From assembly GCA_017958305.1 (NCBI GenBank), contig JAGDCW010000144.1, positions 1 through 45,008 of the forward strand: a stretch of 45,008 nt of DNA, in the 5' to 3' direction. The position numbers and the translations under genes were made by a program. The notes beneath the pieces are model-generated. The model was given only the letters and a program-made list of their open reading frames with translations. It had not been told where the DNA came from and ran no database searches. This document shows positions 1 to 9,233 of this stretch, piece by piece; the stretch's first letter is position 1; each line of letters begins with the position of its first letter. Origin of the DNA: Bacteroidales bacterium (GTDB lineage Bacteria > Bacteroidota > Bacteroidia > Bacteroidales > UBA1402).

Positions 1-1088
1 AAGCGTCCGGCACGGAGCAGGGCCTTGTCCAGGATGTCGGCACGGTTGGTGGCAGCCATGATGATGACGCCGCTGTTGGTGCCGAAGCCGTCCATCTCGG
101 TGAGCAATTGGTTGAGCGTGTTTTCCCGCTCGTCGTTGGCTCCCATGTTGGGATTCTTGCCACGGGCGCGTCCGACGGCGTCTATTTCGTCGATGAAGAT
201 GATACAGGGGGCTTTTTCCTTGGCCTGGCGGAAGAGGTCGCGCACACGCGAGGCTCCCACGCCGACGAACATCTCGACAAAGTCGGAACCCGACATTGAG
301 AAGAAAGGCACATCGGCTTCACCGGCCACGGCTTTGGCCAGCAAGGTTTTGCCGGTACCCGGAGGGCCGACCAGCAGGGCGCCCTTGGGAATCTTGCCGC
401 CCAGTTCGGTGTATTTGGCCGGGTTTTTCAGGAACGAGACGATTTCCTCGACTTCCTGCTTGGCTTCGGCCAGCCCGGCTACATCCTTGAAAGTGACGCG
501 GTTGGAGCTTCCTTTGTCGAAGAGGCGGGCCTGTGACTTGCCCACACTGAAGATGTTGCCGCCGCCCCCGCCACCGGCCGGACCGCCCGACATACGGCGC
601 ATGAGGAAGACCCAGAGCAGAATGAGCAGCACAAACGGTCCCAGGTTGACCAGCAGGCTGACGAGCAGGTTGGAGCCTTCCTTGTAGATGACTTCCATGT
701 CCAAATCGGCCTTGTCCTGCCTGACTTGCGAAACAAAACTGTTGAATTCGTCGGCCGAAGGAATCTTGACCGTCAGGGTGGGGGGATTGTTCATCTTGAC
801 ATCTTCCCCGAAGACCTCCTTGAGGGCTTCCTTGCGGACGTTGAGCTCGACCTCGTTCTTGTTGGAGATACAGGTGGCCTGCTGGATATAGCCGGCAGAG
901 ATGTATTCTTCCATCTTGGTCCAGGAAATCTCCCGGCTGCCTCCGCTTTTGCCGGAGAATAGATTGGCGGCTACCAGACCGGCCAGGATGATGGCATAGA
1001 TCCAGTAGATATTGAACTTGGGCTGTTTGCCCCGGCCCTGGCGGGGCCGGAACTCGGGCACGGGACGGTTGTGGCTGTTTTCTTCCAT
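1..1088 (-). CDS. ftsH: ATP-dependent zinc metalloprotease FtsH, 3' end missing at window edge
   Basis: Membrane-anchored AAA+ protease that extracts and degrades membrane and regulatory proteins. About 362 N-terminal residues are visible, starting at the ATG at 1088. Two membrane segments (about residues 25-45 and 141-163) flank a periplasmic domain. A Gly-rich linker (about 168-177) leads to the AAA domain: Walker A GPPGTGKT at 241-248, pore loop MFVG at 273-276, Walker B IIFIDEID at 296-303, and the start of the second region of homology ([15 protein letters not shown]) at 348-362. The HEXXH protease domain lies beyond the left edge. It sits 20 bp downstream of rsfS on the same strand, an adjacency I recall as common in Bacteroidetes, so it is probably co-transcribed. 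Confidence 0.97.
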   Translation of the reverse strand, partial: MEENSHNRPVPEFRPRQGRGKQPKFNIYWIYAIILAGLVAANLFSGKSGGSREISWTKMEEYISAGYIQQATCISNKNEVELNVRKEALKEVFGEDVKMNNPPTLTVKIPSADEFNSFVSQVRQDKADLDMEVIYKEGSNLLVSLLVNLGPFVLLILLWVFLMRRMSGGPAGGGGGGNIFSVGKSQARLFDKGSSNRVTFKDVAGLAEAKQEVEEIVSFLKNPAKYTELGGKIPKGALLVGPPGTGKTLLAKAVAGEADVPFFSMSGSDFVEMFVGVGASRVRDLFRQAKEKAPCIIFIDEIDAVGRARGKNPNMGANDERENTLNQLLTEMDGFGTNSGVIIMAATNRADILDKALLRAGR

Positions 1089-1108
1089 GATACGTGTTTG
1101 ACAGGGGA

Positions 1109-1468
1109 TTAACTGAGGGAGGGTATCTCGGTCAGGGCGGCATCCGACCACAGGTGCTCCAGATCGTAGAACTGGCGGGCTTCATGGTTGAATATGTGCA
1201 CCATGATGTCTCCGTAGTCCATGGCTATCCACAGGGCGTTGCGCTGGCCTTCGCAGGAGTAGGGCTTGGCCTTGCATTGTTTGCGCACGTAGTCTTCGAT
1301 GTGGTCGGTGATGGCCAGGATCTGGGTGTTGGAGTTGCCTTCGCAAATGACGAAATAATCGCACACGGAGTTGTCGAGACCGGTCAGATCGACCAGAGTG
1401 ATCTGTTGGCCTTTGCGCTCCTGGATGGCGTCGGTGATGTGTTTGATGAGTGTCTTGTTGCTTGTCAT
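1109..1468 (-). CDS. rsfS: Ribosome silencing factor RsfS (Iojap family)
   Basis: Small factor of 119 aa, normal for the family, that binds uL14 on the 50S subunit and blocks joining with 30S when nutrients are scarce. The central fold is recognisable: [21 protein letters not shown] (about residues 24-44), the [13 protein letters not shown] helix, then [17 protein letters not shown] near the C-terminus, the usual Iojap signature ending in a region for Tyr-Asp-Leu-Glu-x-Leu-Trp. It lies 33 bp after the ABC permease gene and 20 bp before ftsH on the same strand, which suggests one transcript. Confidence 0.95.
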   Translation of the reverse strand: MTSNKTLIKHITDAIQERKGQQITLVDLTGLDNSVCDYFVICEGNSNTQILAITDHIEDYVRKQCKAKPYSCEGQRNALWIAMDYGDIMVHIFNHEARQFYDLEHLWSDAALTEIPSLS

Positions 1469-1501
1469 TGATAAAATCTTGGTTCGCCAAAGATAACACT
1501 A

Positions 1502-2818
1502 TTATGACTTATATCGTATCCATTTCCACAAATCTTTGTAGGTGACTTTCTTGCCGTACATCAAAATACCCGTGCGATATATCTTGGCCGCCAGCTTGAC
1601 GCAGAGCAGGAAGGTGATCACCAGCAGCCCGAACGAGAGGGCTATCTGCCAGAAAGGCACTCCCATGGGCAAGCGAACCATCATCACCACGGGCGAGAAG
1701 AAGGGAATGAACGAACACCAGAACACCAGTGGACCGTCGGGGTTCATGGCCCCGTAGATGCCGATGTACAAGGCCAGCAGCACCGGGATGGTGATGGCCA
1801 GGGTGAACTGCTGCGAGTCCTCGTTGTTGTCGACGGCGCCTCCGATGGCGGCAAAGAGCGAGGCGTAAAGCAGGTAGCCGCCCAGGAAGAAGAGGATGAA
1901 CCAGATGATGATGCTCGTCCAGTTGAACGACTGGAAGATCTGGATGCCGTTGAGCGCCTCGGCGCTGAGGTTGACATCCATCGTCTCGACTGCCTGCGGC
2001 ATGTTGGCCGACATGAGCGTATCGACAGGCAGTCCCATGGAGGCCAGACCGATGGTGCCGAGCAGCGAGATCAGCAGGATCCACATGATGAACTGGGTGA
2101 GGCCGACCAATGCGATGCCGACGATCTTGCCCATCATCAGTTGGAAAGGCTTGACCGAGGAGACGATGATCTCGACGATGCGGTTGGATTTCTCTTCCAC
2201 CACGCCGTTCATGACCATGCTGCCGTAGGCAAAAATGAATATGTAGATGAGCATGGTGGCTACCATGCCGATGACCATCGAAATCTCGGAAGATGTCTTG
2301 ATTTCCTGGCCTTCGGCCTTGTCGGACCAAAGAATGTTTTCCGTGTGGACGGCGGGATGCGCTTCCTTCAGGATCTGTGCCAGTTCGGGGATGTCGTAGG
2401 AGGCTATCTTGTCGTCCGAAGCCATCTTCTCGAACTGGTTGCGGATGTCGCTGCCCAAGTCCATGGGAATCTGCCGGGTGGCGTAGATCTTGACCTGTCC
2501 GGTGCTGTCGGTCAGGTTGCCGCGGATGGACAGCCAGGCGTAGAAATCGTTGCGATTCTCGGGGGCCAGGGCGGAGATGTCCTCGCCGACGGCGACAAAC
2601 TGCCAGCTTTTGCTGTCCTGCAGCCGGCCGGCATACAGTCCGCTTTCGTCGTTGACGGCGACAAGCTGGGTCTTGCTGCTCTTGACGGTGGAAAGCAGCA
2701 GGGGCACCATGATGAGGGCCACCATGAGCAGAGGAGTGAGGAAGGTCATGATGATGAAGGATTTCTTGCGGACCCTCGACAAATATTCCCGTTGTATGAT
2801 GATAGACAGTTTGTTCAT
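1502..2818 (-). CDS. ABC-2 type transporter permease (NatB-like)
   Basis: Membrane subunit of an ABC exporter, 438 aa. A first membrane helix (about residues 22-43) is followed by an extracytoplasmic domain of about 130 residues and then about five further hydrophobic segments between residues 180 and 420, including the MVMNGVVEEKSNRIVEIIVSS segment that is typical of NatB/YhaP-like ABC-2 permeases. The N-terminal MNKLSIIIQREYLSRVRKKSF is also typical of the family. The gene follows its ATPase by 12 bp, so the pair forms one transporter. The substrate cannot be read from sequence; NatB relatives have been linked to sodium or drug export, but that is not a safe transfer here. Confidence 0.9.
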   Translation of the reverse strand: MNKLSIIIQREYLSRVRKKSFIIMTFLTPLLMVALIMVPLLLSTVKSSKTQLVAVNDESGLYAGRLQDSKSWQFVAVGEDISALAPENRNDFYAWLSIRGNLTDSTGQVKIYATRQIPMDLGSDIRNQFEKMASDDKIASYDIPELAQILKEAHPAVHTENILWSDKAEGQEIKTSSEISMVIGMVATMLIYIFIFAYGSMVMNGVVEEKSNRIVEIIVSSVKPFQLMMGKIVGIALVGLTQFIMWILLISLLGTIGLASMGLPVDTLMSANMPQAVETMDVNLSAEALNGIQIFQSFNWTSIIIWFILFFLGGYLLYASLFAAIGGAVDNNEDSQQFTLAITIPVLLALYIGIYGAMNPDGPLVFWCSFIPFFSPVVMMVRLPMGVPFWQIALSFGLLVITFLLCVKLAAKIYRTGILMYGKKVTYKDLWKWIRYKS

Positions 2819-2830
2819 CTTCGTGAAGCT

Positions 2831-3763
2831 TTAGTGTTGTTCGATAGTTTGTACGGTCTTGATGAAAATCTCGTTCATGTCGGGGATGAGTTCCTCGAAG
2901 GAAATCACGTCGAAACGTTCGGAGATTTGCTTGAAAACGTCGGGTATCAGGGCCTGTCCGGTTTTGCGCAGCTGCCATGTCCAGTAATGGCTGCTTTCGG
3001 TCAGGTTGTCCCACTGGTAGAGGTCGGAATCGAGCAGTTGACGACCGGCCTGCCCGTCGGCGGGACGGCGCACCTTGACCAGGTATTGGCCCTGACGGTG
3101 GTTTTCGCGGATGTCGTCCACATCGCCTTGGAGCACCAGGCGGGAGCGGTTGATCAGGCCGATTTCGTCGCAGATTTCCTCGACCGAGGCCATGTTGTGT
3201 GTGGAGAACATGATGGTGGCTCCCTGGGTCTTCAACTCCAGGATCTCGTTGCGGATGAGCTGGGCGTTGACTGGGTCGAAACCACTGAAGGGTTCGTCGA
3301 AAATGAGGAACTCGGGACGGTGCATCACCGTGATGATGAACTGCACTTTCTGCTGCATGCCCTTGGAGAGTTCGCCCAGTTTCTTGTCGGCCCAGTCCTT
3401 GATTTCGAATTTCTCGAACCAGTGTCTGAGGCTCTGCCGGGCATCGTTGCGGGTCATGCCCTTGAGTTGGGCCAGGTAGAGGGCCTGCTCGGCCACTTTC
3501 ATTTTCTTATACAGGCCGCGCTCCTCGGGCAGGTAGCCGATCTTGGCCATGTCGGCCCCGGTCATCTGGCGGCCGTTGAAGATGACTTGGCCGCTGTCGG
3601 GGGCGGTGATGTGGTTGATGATGCGGATCAGGGTGCTCTTGCCGGCTCCGTTGGGGCCGAGCAGTCCGTAGATCTTGCCTTCGTGGACCTGGATGCTGAC
3701 GTCGTCCAGGGCTTTGTGGCCGCTGTATTGCTTGACCACGTTGCGGGTTTCAAGATAGTACAT
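2831..3763 (-). CDS. ABC transporter ATP-binding protein (NatA-like)
   Basis: Cytoplasmic ATPase partner of the permease that follows it, 310 aa. Walker A GPNGAGKS is at residues 36-43, the signature LSKGMQQ at 132-138, and Walker B FLIFDEP at 152-158, followed by the D-loop and a switch histidine (STHNM). The roughly 80 C-terminal residues after the nucleotide-binding domain match the extra domain (DUF4162) usual in NatA-type ATPases. It starts 6 bp after the dnaG stop codon, so transcription probably comes through from dnaG. Confidence 0.93.
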   Translation of the reverse strand: MYYLETRNVVKQYSGHKALDDVSIQVHEGKIYGLLGPNGAGKSTLIRIINHITAPDSGQVIFNGRQMTGADMAKIGYLPEERGLYKKMKVAEQALYLAQLKGMTRNDARQSLRHWFEKFEIKDWADKKLGELSKGMQQKVQFIITVMHRPEFLIFDEPFSGFDPVNAQLIRNEILELKTQGATIMFSTHNMASVEEICDEIGLINRSRLVLQGDVDDIRENHRQGQYLVKVRRPADGQAGRQLLDSDLYQWDNLTESSHYWTWQLRKTGQALIPDVFKQISERFDVISFEELIPDMNEIFIKTVQTIEQH

Positions 3764-3769
3764 GTGTTC

Positions 3770-5863
3770 CTATAAACTGATGATTCTTTCTCCCAAGGCC
3801 TTGGCAAACACTTTCTCGGTCTCTCGCAGGTCGCGGTAGGTGGTCATCCATTGCACGACCGCCTGGCTGTCGCCGTTCTGCTGGGCCAGTTTGATCTGCT
3901 GCATGGCCTCTTTGATCTTTTCTTTCAGTATCTTGTATTTCCAGTCTTCGATGAGGTGGGGGATGAGTTCGCCGAGCATGTCCTCCTCTTTCTTCACTTT
4001 TTTGCGGAAACTCATCGAATCGTTCTCTTCGGGCAGGTAGATCTTGCTCAATTCGTAGCGGTCGGTGACCAGTTCGGCGGCCGTCAGGCTCACTTGGCTG
4101 TCCTGGTGCCGGAGAAAGTAGCGCTCTGCTACGAAGCCCGGGTCTGAGATATGCTGGCAGGCCTCTTCGTACATCTTTCGATAGCAGGGATCGGAAAATG
4201 TAACTTGGTCAATCTGAAGCTCTTCCATGATATATTCCAGCACGGAGACTGTTCGTCCGTCTTCCTCTGTGAAAAGGCTGCGCTCGCCATAGCGGACAAT
4301 CATCCTGAGCAGGTTTTTTTCGTAGTCCTGCATGCCGTTGGAGGTCTGCCGCGGCGGCAGTTGGGGCGGGGCGCCGGCCGGCTCGTCGTCGGGGCGGGCC
4401 AGCTGCGGTATCTCGGTAGGGAAGGGAACCTCTTCGGAGGGGGAAGCCATGTCGGGCTGGCCCGTCTGGCCGCTCGGGGCCGCCTGGCCTGCCTGTTGCA
4501 GGCGGTAGTCCTGGTAGCGTTGCTGCATGTCTCGCTGCTGACGGTTGCGCTCGGCTTGCCGCCAGCGTCGTTTGTTGACCTCCTTGAGCAGCATGTCCTC
4601 GCGGGTGTCCAGCGACCGGCTGCATTCCTTGATGTATTCCGACCGGATGATTTCGTTGGGGATGAGGGCAATGCTCTCGACCAGGTCCTGGATGAGGGAG
4701 GCACGGGCCAGGGGATCGTTGCCGCAGTCCTTGAGCAGGATCTCGGTCTTGAAGCGGATAAAGTCGGTCTCGTTCTCCTTGATGTAGTCCATGAACTGCG
4801 ACGAACTGTGGCTCTGGGCGTAGGAATCGGGGTCCTCGCCCTCGGGCAGCAGCACTACCTTGATGTTGAGCCCTTCCTCGAGCAGCAGGTTGATGCCCCT
4901 GAGGGAGGCCTTGATGCCGGCGGCATCGCCGTCGTAGAGCACGGTGACGTTTTCCGTGAAACGGTGGATGAGCCTGATCTGGCCGTGGGTGAGCGAAGTG
5001 CCCGAAGAGGCGACCACGTTGCAGATGCCGGCCTGGTGCATGGAGATGACATCCAGGTAGCCTTCGACCAGGAAACAGCGGTCTTGCTTGACAATGGCCT
5101 GCTTGGCGAAATACAGGCCGTACAGCTCGGCGCTCTTGCTGTATATTTCCGATTCGGGTGAGTTGACGTATTTGGCCAGCTTGTCCGATTTCTTCAGGAT
5201 GCGGCCGCCGAAAGCCACCACTTTGCCCGAGACGGTGTGCACCGGGAAAATGACGCGTTCGCGGTAGCGGTCGTAGAGGTTGCCGCCCTCGCCCTGCAGG
5301 GAAAGGCCGGTCTTGATGAGCAAGTCTTTGCTGTAGCCCTTGCGCAGGGCGCCAAGGGTGAATTCGTCGCGCTTCTCGGGACTGAAGCCCAGTTGGAACT
5401 GCCGGATGATGTCGTCGCGGAGCCCGCGTTCCTGTTGGAGATACCTCAGGCCGATGCTGCGCCCTTCGGGGGTGTTGTGCAGGGTGTCGACAAAGAAGTC
5501 GCGGGCGAACTCGTTGATGACGAACATGCTCTCGCGGTCGTTGCGCCGCTGCTGTTCCTCCGGGCTGAGCTCCTTTTCGACGACTTCGATGTGATACTTT
5601 CTCGCCAGCCACTTGAGCGCCTCGTAGTAGGAGAGTTGCTCATGCTCCATGATGAAATGGACCACATTGCCTCCTTTGCCGCAGCTGAAGCATTTGCAGA
5701 TGCCTTTTGACGGGGACACGCTGAAGGAAGGGGTCTTTTCGTCGTGGAAAGGGCAGAGGCCCACATAGTTGGCCCCTCTCTTCCGCAAGTTGACGAAATC
5801 GCCGATCACCTCCTCGATGCGGGCGGCACTCATGATCTTGTTTATGGTCTGCGGATCAATCAT
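3770..5863 (-). CDS. dnaG: DNA primase DnaG
   Basis: Synthesises RNA primers at the replication fork; 697 aa. The N-terminal CHC2 zinc finger is visible (C37, H40, then CFSC at 58-61). The catalytic core follows, with the Toprim motifs VEGYLDVISM and LYDGDAAGIKAS in the middle third. A Gln/Pro-rich linker (about residues 435-515, including repeated Arg/Gln and then Pro/Glu stretches) separates the core from a C-terminal DnaB-helicase-binding domain. Such linkers vary in length, and this one is long and low in complexity. The gene is divergent from the fasciclin gene across about 180 bp. I found no convincing TAnnTTTG promoter for it in that gap. Confidence 0.97.
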   Translation of the reverse strand: MIDPQTINKIMSAARIEEVIGDFVNLRKRGANYVGLCPFHDEKTPSFSVSPSKGICKCFSCGKGGNVVHFIMEHEQLSYYEALKWLARKYHIEVVEKELSPEEQQRRNDRESMFVINEFARDFFVDTLHNTPEGRSIGLRYLQQERGLRDDIIRQFQLGFSPEKRDEFTLGALRKGYSKDLLIKTGLSLQGEGGNLYDRYRERVIFPVHTVSGKVVAFGGRILKKSDKLAKYVNSPESEIYSKSAELYGLYFAKQAIVKQDRCFLVEGYLDVISMHQAGICNVVASSGTSLTHGQIRLIHRFTENVTVLYDGDAAGIKASLRGINLLLEEGLNIKVVLLPEGEDPDSYAQSHSSSQFMDYIKENETDFIRFKTEILLKDCGNDPLARASLIQDLVESIALIPNEIIRSEYIKECSRSLDTREDMLLKEVNKRRWRQAERNRQQRDMQQRYQDYRLQQAGQAAPSGQTGQPDMASPSEEVPFPTEIPQLARPDDEPAGAPPQLPPRQTSNGMQDYEKNLLRMIVRYGERSLFTEEDGRTVSVLEYIMEELQIDQVTFSDPCYRKMYEEACQHISDPGFVAERYFLRHQDSQVSLTAAELVTDRYELSKIYLPEENDSMSFRKKVKKEEDMLGELIPHLIEDWKYKILKEKIKEAMQQIKLAQQNGDSQAVVQWMTTYRDLRETEKVFAKALGERIISL

Positions 5864-5953
5864 CTGGGTACACTTAGATTTTTTTTGAGCAGCCCTGCGC
5901 TTTTTTAATAATTATTTATCTGAAACGAATTAGGTCGAAAGAATATTTGTACC

Positions 5954-5961
5954 TATATTTG
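5954..5961 (+). promoter_or_regulatory. Predicted -7 box of the FAS1/SusCD operon
   Basis: TATATTTG fits the Bacteroidetes -7 consensus TAnnTTTG. At the expected -33 position only a partial match (TTAG at 5930-5933) is present, preceded by an AT-rich tract (5901-5920). A transcript beginning near 5966-5968 would leave about 80 nt before the ATG at 6046, which argues against the longer reading frame that opens at 5947 upstream of the promoter. Confidence 0.5.
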
Positions 5962-6045
5962 CGTCCAAATGCGGATGCCTTTCGCTTTCGACTGGACTGC
6001 CGCAAAAGTAATTGTTTTGGAGAGAAAATCAAAGACTATAACTCT

Positions 6046-9000
6046 ATGGATATGTTGAAACGATCACAAAGCCTTTTGTCGGTGCTTGTGGCTGTGGCAC
6101 TTGTCTGTGTGTCCTCGTGTAAGGATCCGTATCATTACGACGACCGGGAGCCGGACTGGCTGGGTGCAAGCATCTATGATTATCTGAAGTCGCACCGTGA
6201 CTCGGCCGGTAATCCGGATTACTCCTATTTCGTCCGCATCATCGACTCCTGCAACTACAAGGACGTCCTCAACAGGACCGGTAGCAAGACCATGTTCGTG
6301 TGCAAGGACAAATCATTCGAAGAGTATTTCCGCAACAACGACGAGGGTGTCACCTGTTTCGAGGATTTCACCCGCTCGATGCTGAACCGCATCATGGAAT
6401 ACTCCATGGTGAACGACGCCAACCTGGTGGAAATGCTTTCCTATGAGGCCGGCTACGTCAAGGGTATGGTCATGCGCCGGGAAACTTCGCTCGACCCGCT
6501 CGACATGCTCGATTTCGAGAAGGAGAGCCTGCCGGCCAAGAATCCTTACTTCGCCCCCTACCGTGCGAAAGGCATCTATGTCCTCAACGACAACACCTCG
6601 CCCCGTCTGATTCATATCCTGCAGGAACTGGTCGATGTCCACAACATTACGGACGACGACTTTGCCGTGTTGTTCAACGGTTTGCAGCATCAGAAAGGCG
6701 ACGGCTTTGTGCTCAACCACAAGATCATAGAGAGGGACATCACTTGCAAGAACGGTTATATCCACGTCCTGGACGGCCTGTTGCTGCCGCGTGAGAACAT
6801 GGCCGCCTTCATCCGCAAGAACAGCAACCTGACAGTCTTCAATTCGCTGATGGATCGTTTCAGCGCCCCGTATCCTGATGTCAACCGTTCGAACACCTAT
6901 CGTCAGTTACATCCCGATTTCCCCCTGGAAGACACCATCTATGTCCGCCGCTATTTCGCTTCCCTGTCGCAGGGCGGCGGCAATACGCTGACTCCTGCCG
7001 GTGCCTCTGTCCCTGAATCGGAGCGCCTGATCCTGGATCCGGGCTGGAACGGATACGAGCGGAACGGCAACGGCCGCAACGACATGGCTGCCATCTTCGT
7101 GCCGAACGACCAGGCCATGCAGGAGTACTTCTCGCCCACGGGCGAAGGTTCCTACCTCTACGACCGTTATCATGTTTGGGACAGTGTGCCCAACGACATC
7201 GCCTGCAAGTTCATCAATGCACACATGAAATATTCCTTCCTGACTTCGCTGCCCAGCAAGTTCATCGGACTGAAGAACGAGCAGTGGGACGAAATCGGCG
7301 TCCGCAAGGAGCATGTCCAGGAAGCCCGTGTGACGACCAACGGTGCCGTCTATGTCACCAACAAAGTGTATCCGCCCGTTGAATATGCCTCGGTCATGGC
7401 ACCGGTGCTGGTCGGTTTGAACACCCGCGTCTTCAACAAAGGCTTGGCCGACCTGAACTTCGACATCTACCTGAAGTCGATGGAGACGGTCTATACCAAC
7501 GGCTATGTGCCCCCCTATACATTCATTGTCCCGAGCGACGAGGGAATCAGCAACTACATCTATCCTTCGTCCATGGGCCGGCCTTATCACGAAGTGCTGG
7601 ATTTCGTTTATAACGAGGACAACAATGCCGTAGAGGCAATCCGTTACCAGATCGATGAGTCCGATCCCGGCGCCCGCGTGCGTGTCGGCACGGATGATTC
7701 CCGGATGTCGGGTTCCACCATCACCGCCTTGATGAACGAGATGCTCGACTACCATATTATAATAGGTGAGTTGAAGCCCGAACAGGAATACTACCAGACC
7801 AAGGGAATGGGTTATGTCCGTGTCCAGATGACCGACGACAACAACGTGAAGGTCTGGGGTGGCGGCAACATGGAACAAAACCAGACTTGGGGCGGCAGCT
7901 CCGGTGCCTGGAACGATCCGGCCTATTCGCCCAACCTGACCAAGTTCCTGAACTTCCGCAACGGTAAGACCTACATGGTGGACAAGGTGCTGCAGCAGCC
8001 CTTCAACTCGGTTTACAAGACCTTGAGGTCTCATAGCGAGTTTACCGACTTCCTGAATGCCTGCTCCGATATTTCGGATCCCAACAAGCTGATTTTTGTC
8101 AGCTCGATCAAGAACACTTCGATGATCGACCAGAACGTCAAGTTCTACATTGCCTACCACTACACGCTCTATGTGCCCAACAACGCCGCCATGGCCAAGG
8201 CCTATGCGGCCGGTCTGCCCACCTGGACACAGATCAATGCCACTTCCGACCAGGCCAAGAAACGTCAGATGACGGCCAAGATGGTCGATTTCCTGAGATA
8301 TCACTTCCAGGATAATTCGGTCTTCATCAAGGGCTACGAGGTTGCAGACACCACCTACGAGACTTCGCTCATCAACTCCGCCACCGGTAAGTTCTACACG
8401 CTGAATGTCACCCAGGACGGCGAGAATCTGACCTTGACTCCGGCCGCATCCTTCAACACCGGACAGGAAGTGCCTTACAGCATCAACAAACGTGGTTCGG
8501 TCAAGGTGGAAAAGAGTCACAACCTGTACAACCTGATGGCCCGCGACCTGTATTTCAGCGGTGCGAATATCTCCAATGTCTCGGCATCCTTGTCGGACTA
8601 TTCGGCCCGTACCACCGTCCACGAGCTCGACACCTTCCTGACGGTGATCAAGGCTCCGAGCCTGTCGTTCAACTACACGGCCACCAACAAGGACTACATG
8701 ATTGTCCTGGCCACCACGGCGGTTGACGACAACGGCGACGGCGTGGTCTATAACGGCACGGCCGCCAACGGCAACCAGGTCATCATTGAGAAAGGTTTGA
8801 AGTATTACTGGAGTCTGGATCCGGATACAGCGTATCTCATTATCCCTTCATCGACGGAAAAGAAAGTCCATTATTGGAAGCAATGGAAGTCAGCAACTGG
8901 CACAATGTCTTCTGAAAAGATCAACTCGGTCGATGTCACGGCCACAGGTGTGGCGCTCAGCCCCGGTGATGTGGATCCTATGTACGGTCGTAAACTGTTC

Positions 9001-9231
9001 TACTACAAGGACGGCACCAAGGACTACAATTTCAATGCGGGCAGAAGGGAAATCTACGACCCCGTTAAGGATAAAATGGTGAGCGACTCCTTGCTCTATG
9101 TGCAGGCTTATGCCGTCAGCAAGTATTACGAAAACGGTACGACCACTCCGACCAATGCCACGGACGAGCACTTGCAGGCAGCCAGCAAAGTTATATGTGT
9201 AAACACCAATACCGGTTCGATAGTTAAATAG
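6046..9231 (+). CDS. Multi-domain fasciclin (FAS1) lipoprotein
   Basis: Large predicted surface lipoprotein of 1061 aa. The start at 6046 is chosen because it lies after the predicted promoter and gives a good lipoprotein signal (MDMLKRSQSLL, hydrophobic core, then CVSSC with the lipid cysteine near residue 26). An in-frame ATG at 6052 is an alternative. Several FAS1-like units can be seen. Their signatures are a FxPxxxA-type strand (IFVPNDQAM, FIVPSDEGI, LYVPNNAAM) and a domain-closing motif such as NGYIHVLDGLLLP, NGAVYVTNKV or GKTYMVDKVL. I count about four over the first 870 residues, followed by roughly 190 residues with no family I recognise. FAS1 domains are known in cell adhesion and in surface nutrient loci. 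First gene of a six-gene unit, 2 bp before the SusC gene. Confidence 0.85.
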   Translation: MDMLKRSQSLLSVLVAVALVCVSSCKDPYHYDDREPDWLGASIYDYLKSHRDSAGNPDYSYFVRIIDSCNYKDVLNRTGSKTMFVCKDKSFEEYFRNNDEGVTCFEDFTRSMLNRIMEYSMVNDANLVEMLSYEAGYVKGMVMRRETSLDPLDMLDFEKESLPAKNPYFAPYRAKGIYVLNDNTSPRLIHILQELVDVHNITDDDFAVLFNGLQHQKGDGFVLNHKIIERDITCKNGYIHVLDGLLLPRENMAAFIRKNSNLTVFNSLMDRFSAPYPDVNRSNTYRQLHPDFPLEDTIYVRRYFASLSQGGGNTLTPAGASVPESERLILDPGWNGYERNGNGRNDMAAIFVPNDQAMQEYFSPTGEGSYLYDRYHVWDSVPNDIACKFINAHMKYSFLTSLPSKFIGLKNEQWDEIGVRKEHVQEARVTTNGAVYVTNKVYPPVEYASVMAPVLVGLNTRVFNKGLADLNFDIYLKSMETVYTNGYVPPYTFIVPSDEGISNYIYPSSMGRPYHEVLDFVYNEDNNAVEAIRYQIDESDPGARVRVGTDDSRMSGSTITALMNEMLDYHIIIGELKPEQEYYQTKGMGYVRVQMTDDNNVKVWGGGNMEQNQTWGGSSGAWNDPAYSPNLTKFLNFRNGKTYMVDKVLQQPFNSVYKTLRSHSEFTDFLNACSDISDPNKLIFVSSIKNTSMIDQNVKFYIAYHYTLYVPNNAAMAKAYAAGLPTWTQINATSDQAKKRQMTAKMVDFLRYHFQDNSVFIKGYEVADTTYETSLINSATGKFYTLNVTQDGENLTLTPAASFNTGQEVPYSINKRGSVKVEKSHNLYNLMARDLYFSGANISNVSASLSDYSARTTVHELDTFLTVIKAPSLSFNYTATNKDYMIVLATTAVDDNGDGVVYNGTAANGNQVIIEKGLKYYWSLDPDTAYLIIPSSTEKKVHYWKQWKSATGTMSSEKINSVDVTATGVALSPGDVDPMYGRKLFYYKDGTKDYNFNAGRREIYDPVKDKMVSDSLLYVQAYAVSKYYENGTTTPTNATDEHLQAASKVICVNTNTGSIVK

Positions 9232-9233
9232 TT

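Noticed and set aside
2141..3775. 544-codon plus-strand open frame antisense to the ABC transporter genes
   Set aside because: The minus strand encodes clear ABC ATPase and permease motifs. The plus frame is a shadow produced by GC-rich third positions and shows no recognisable domain.
6907..8622. 571-codon minus-strand open frame inside the first FAS1 gene
   Set aside because: Antisense shadow without a promoter, domain or neighbour logic.
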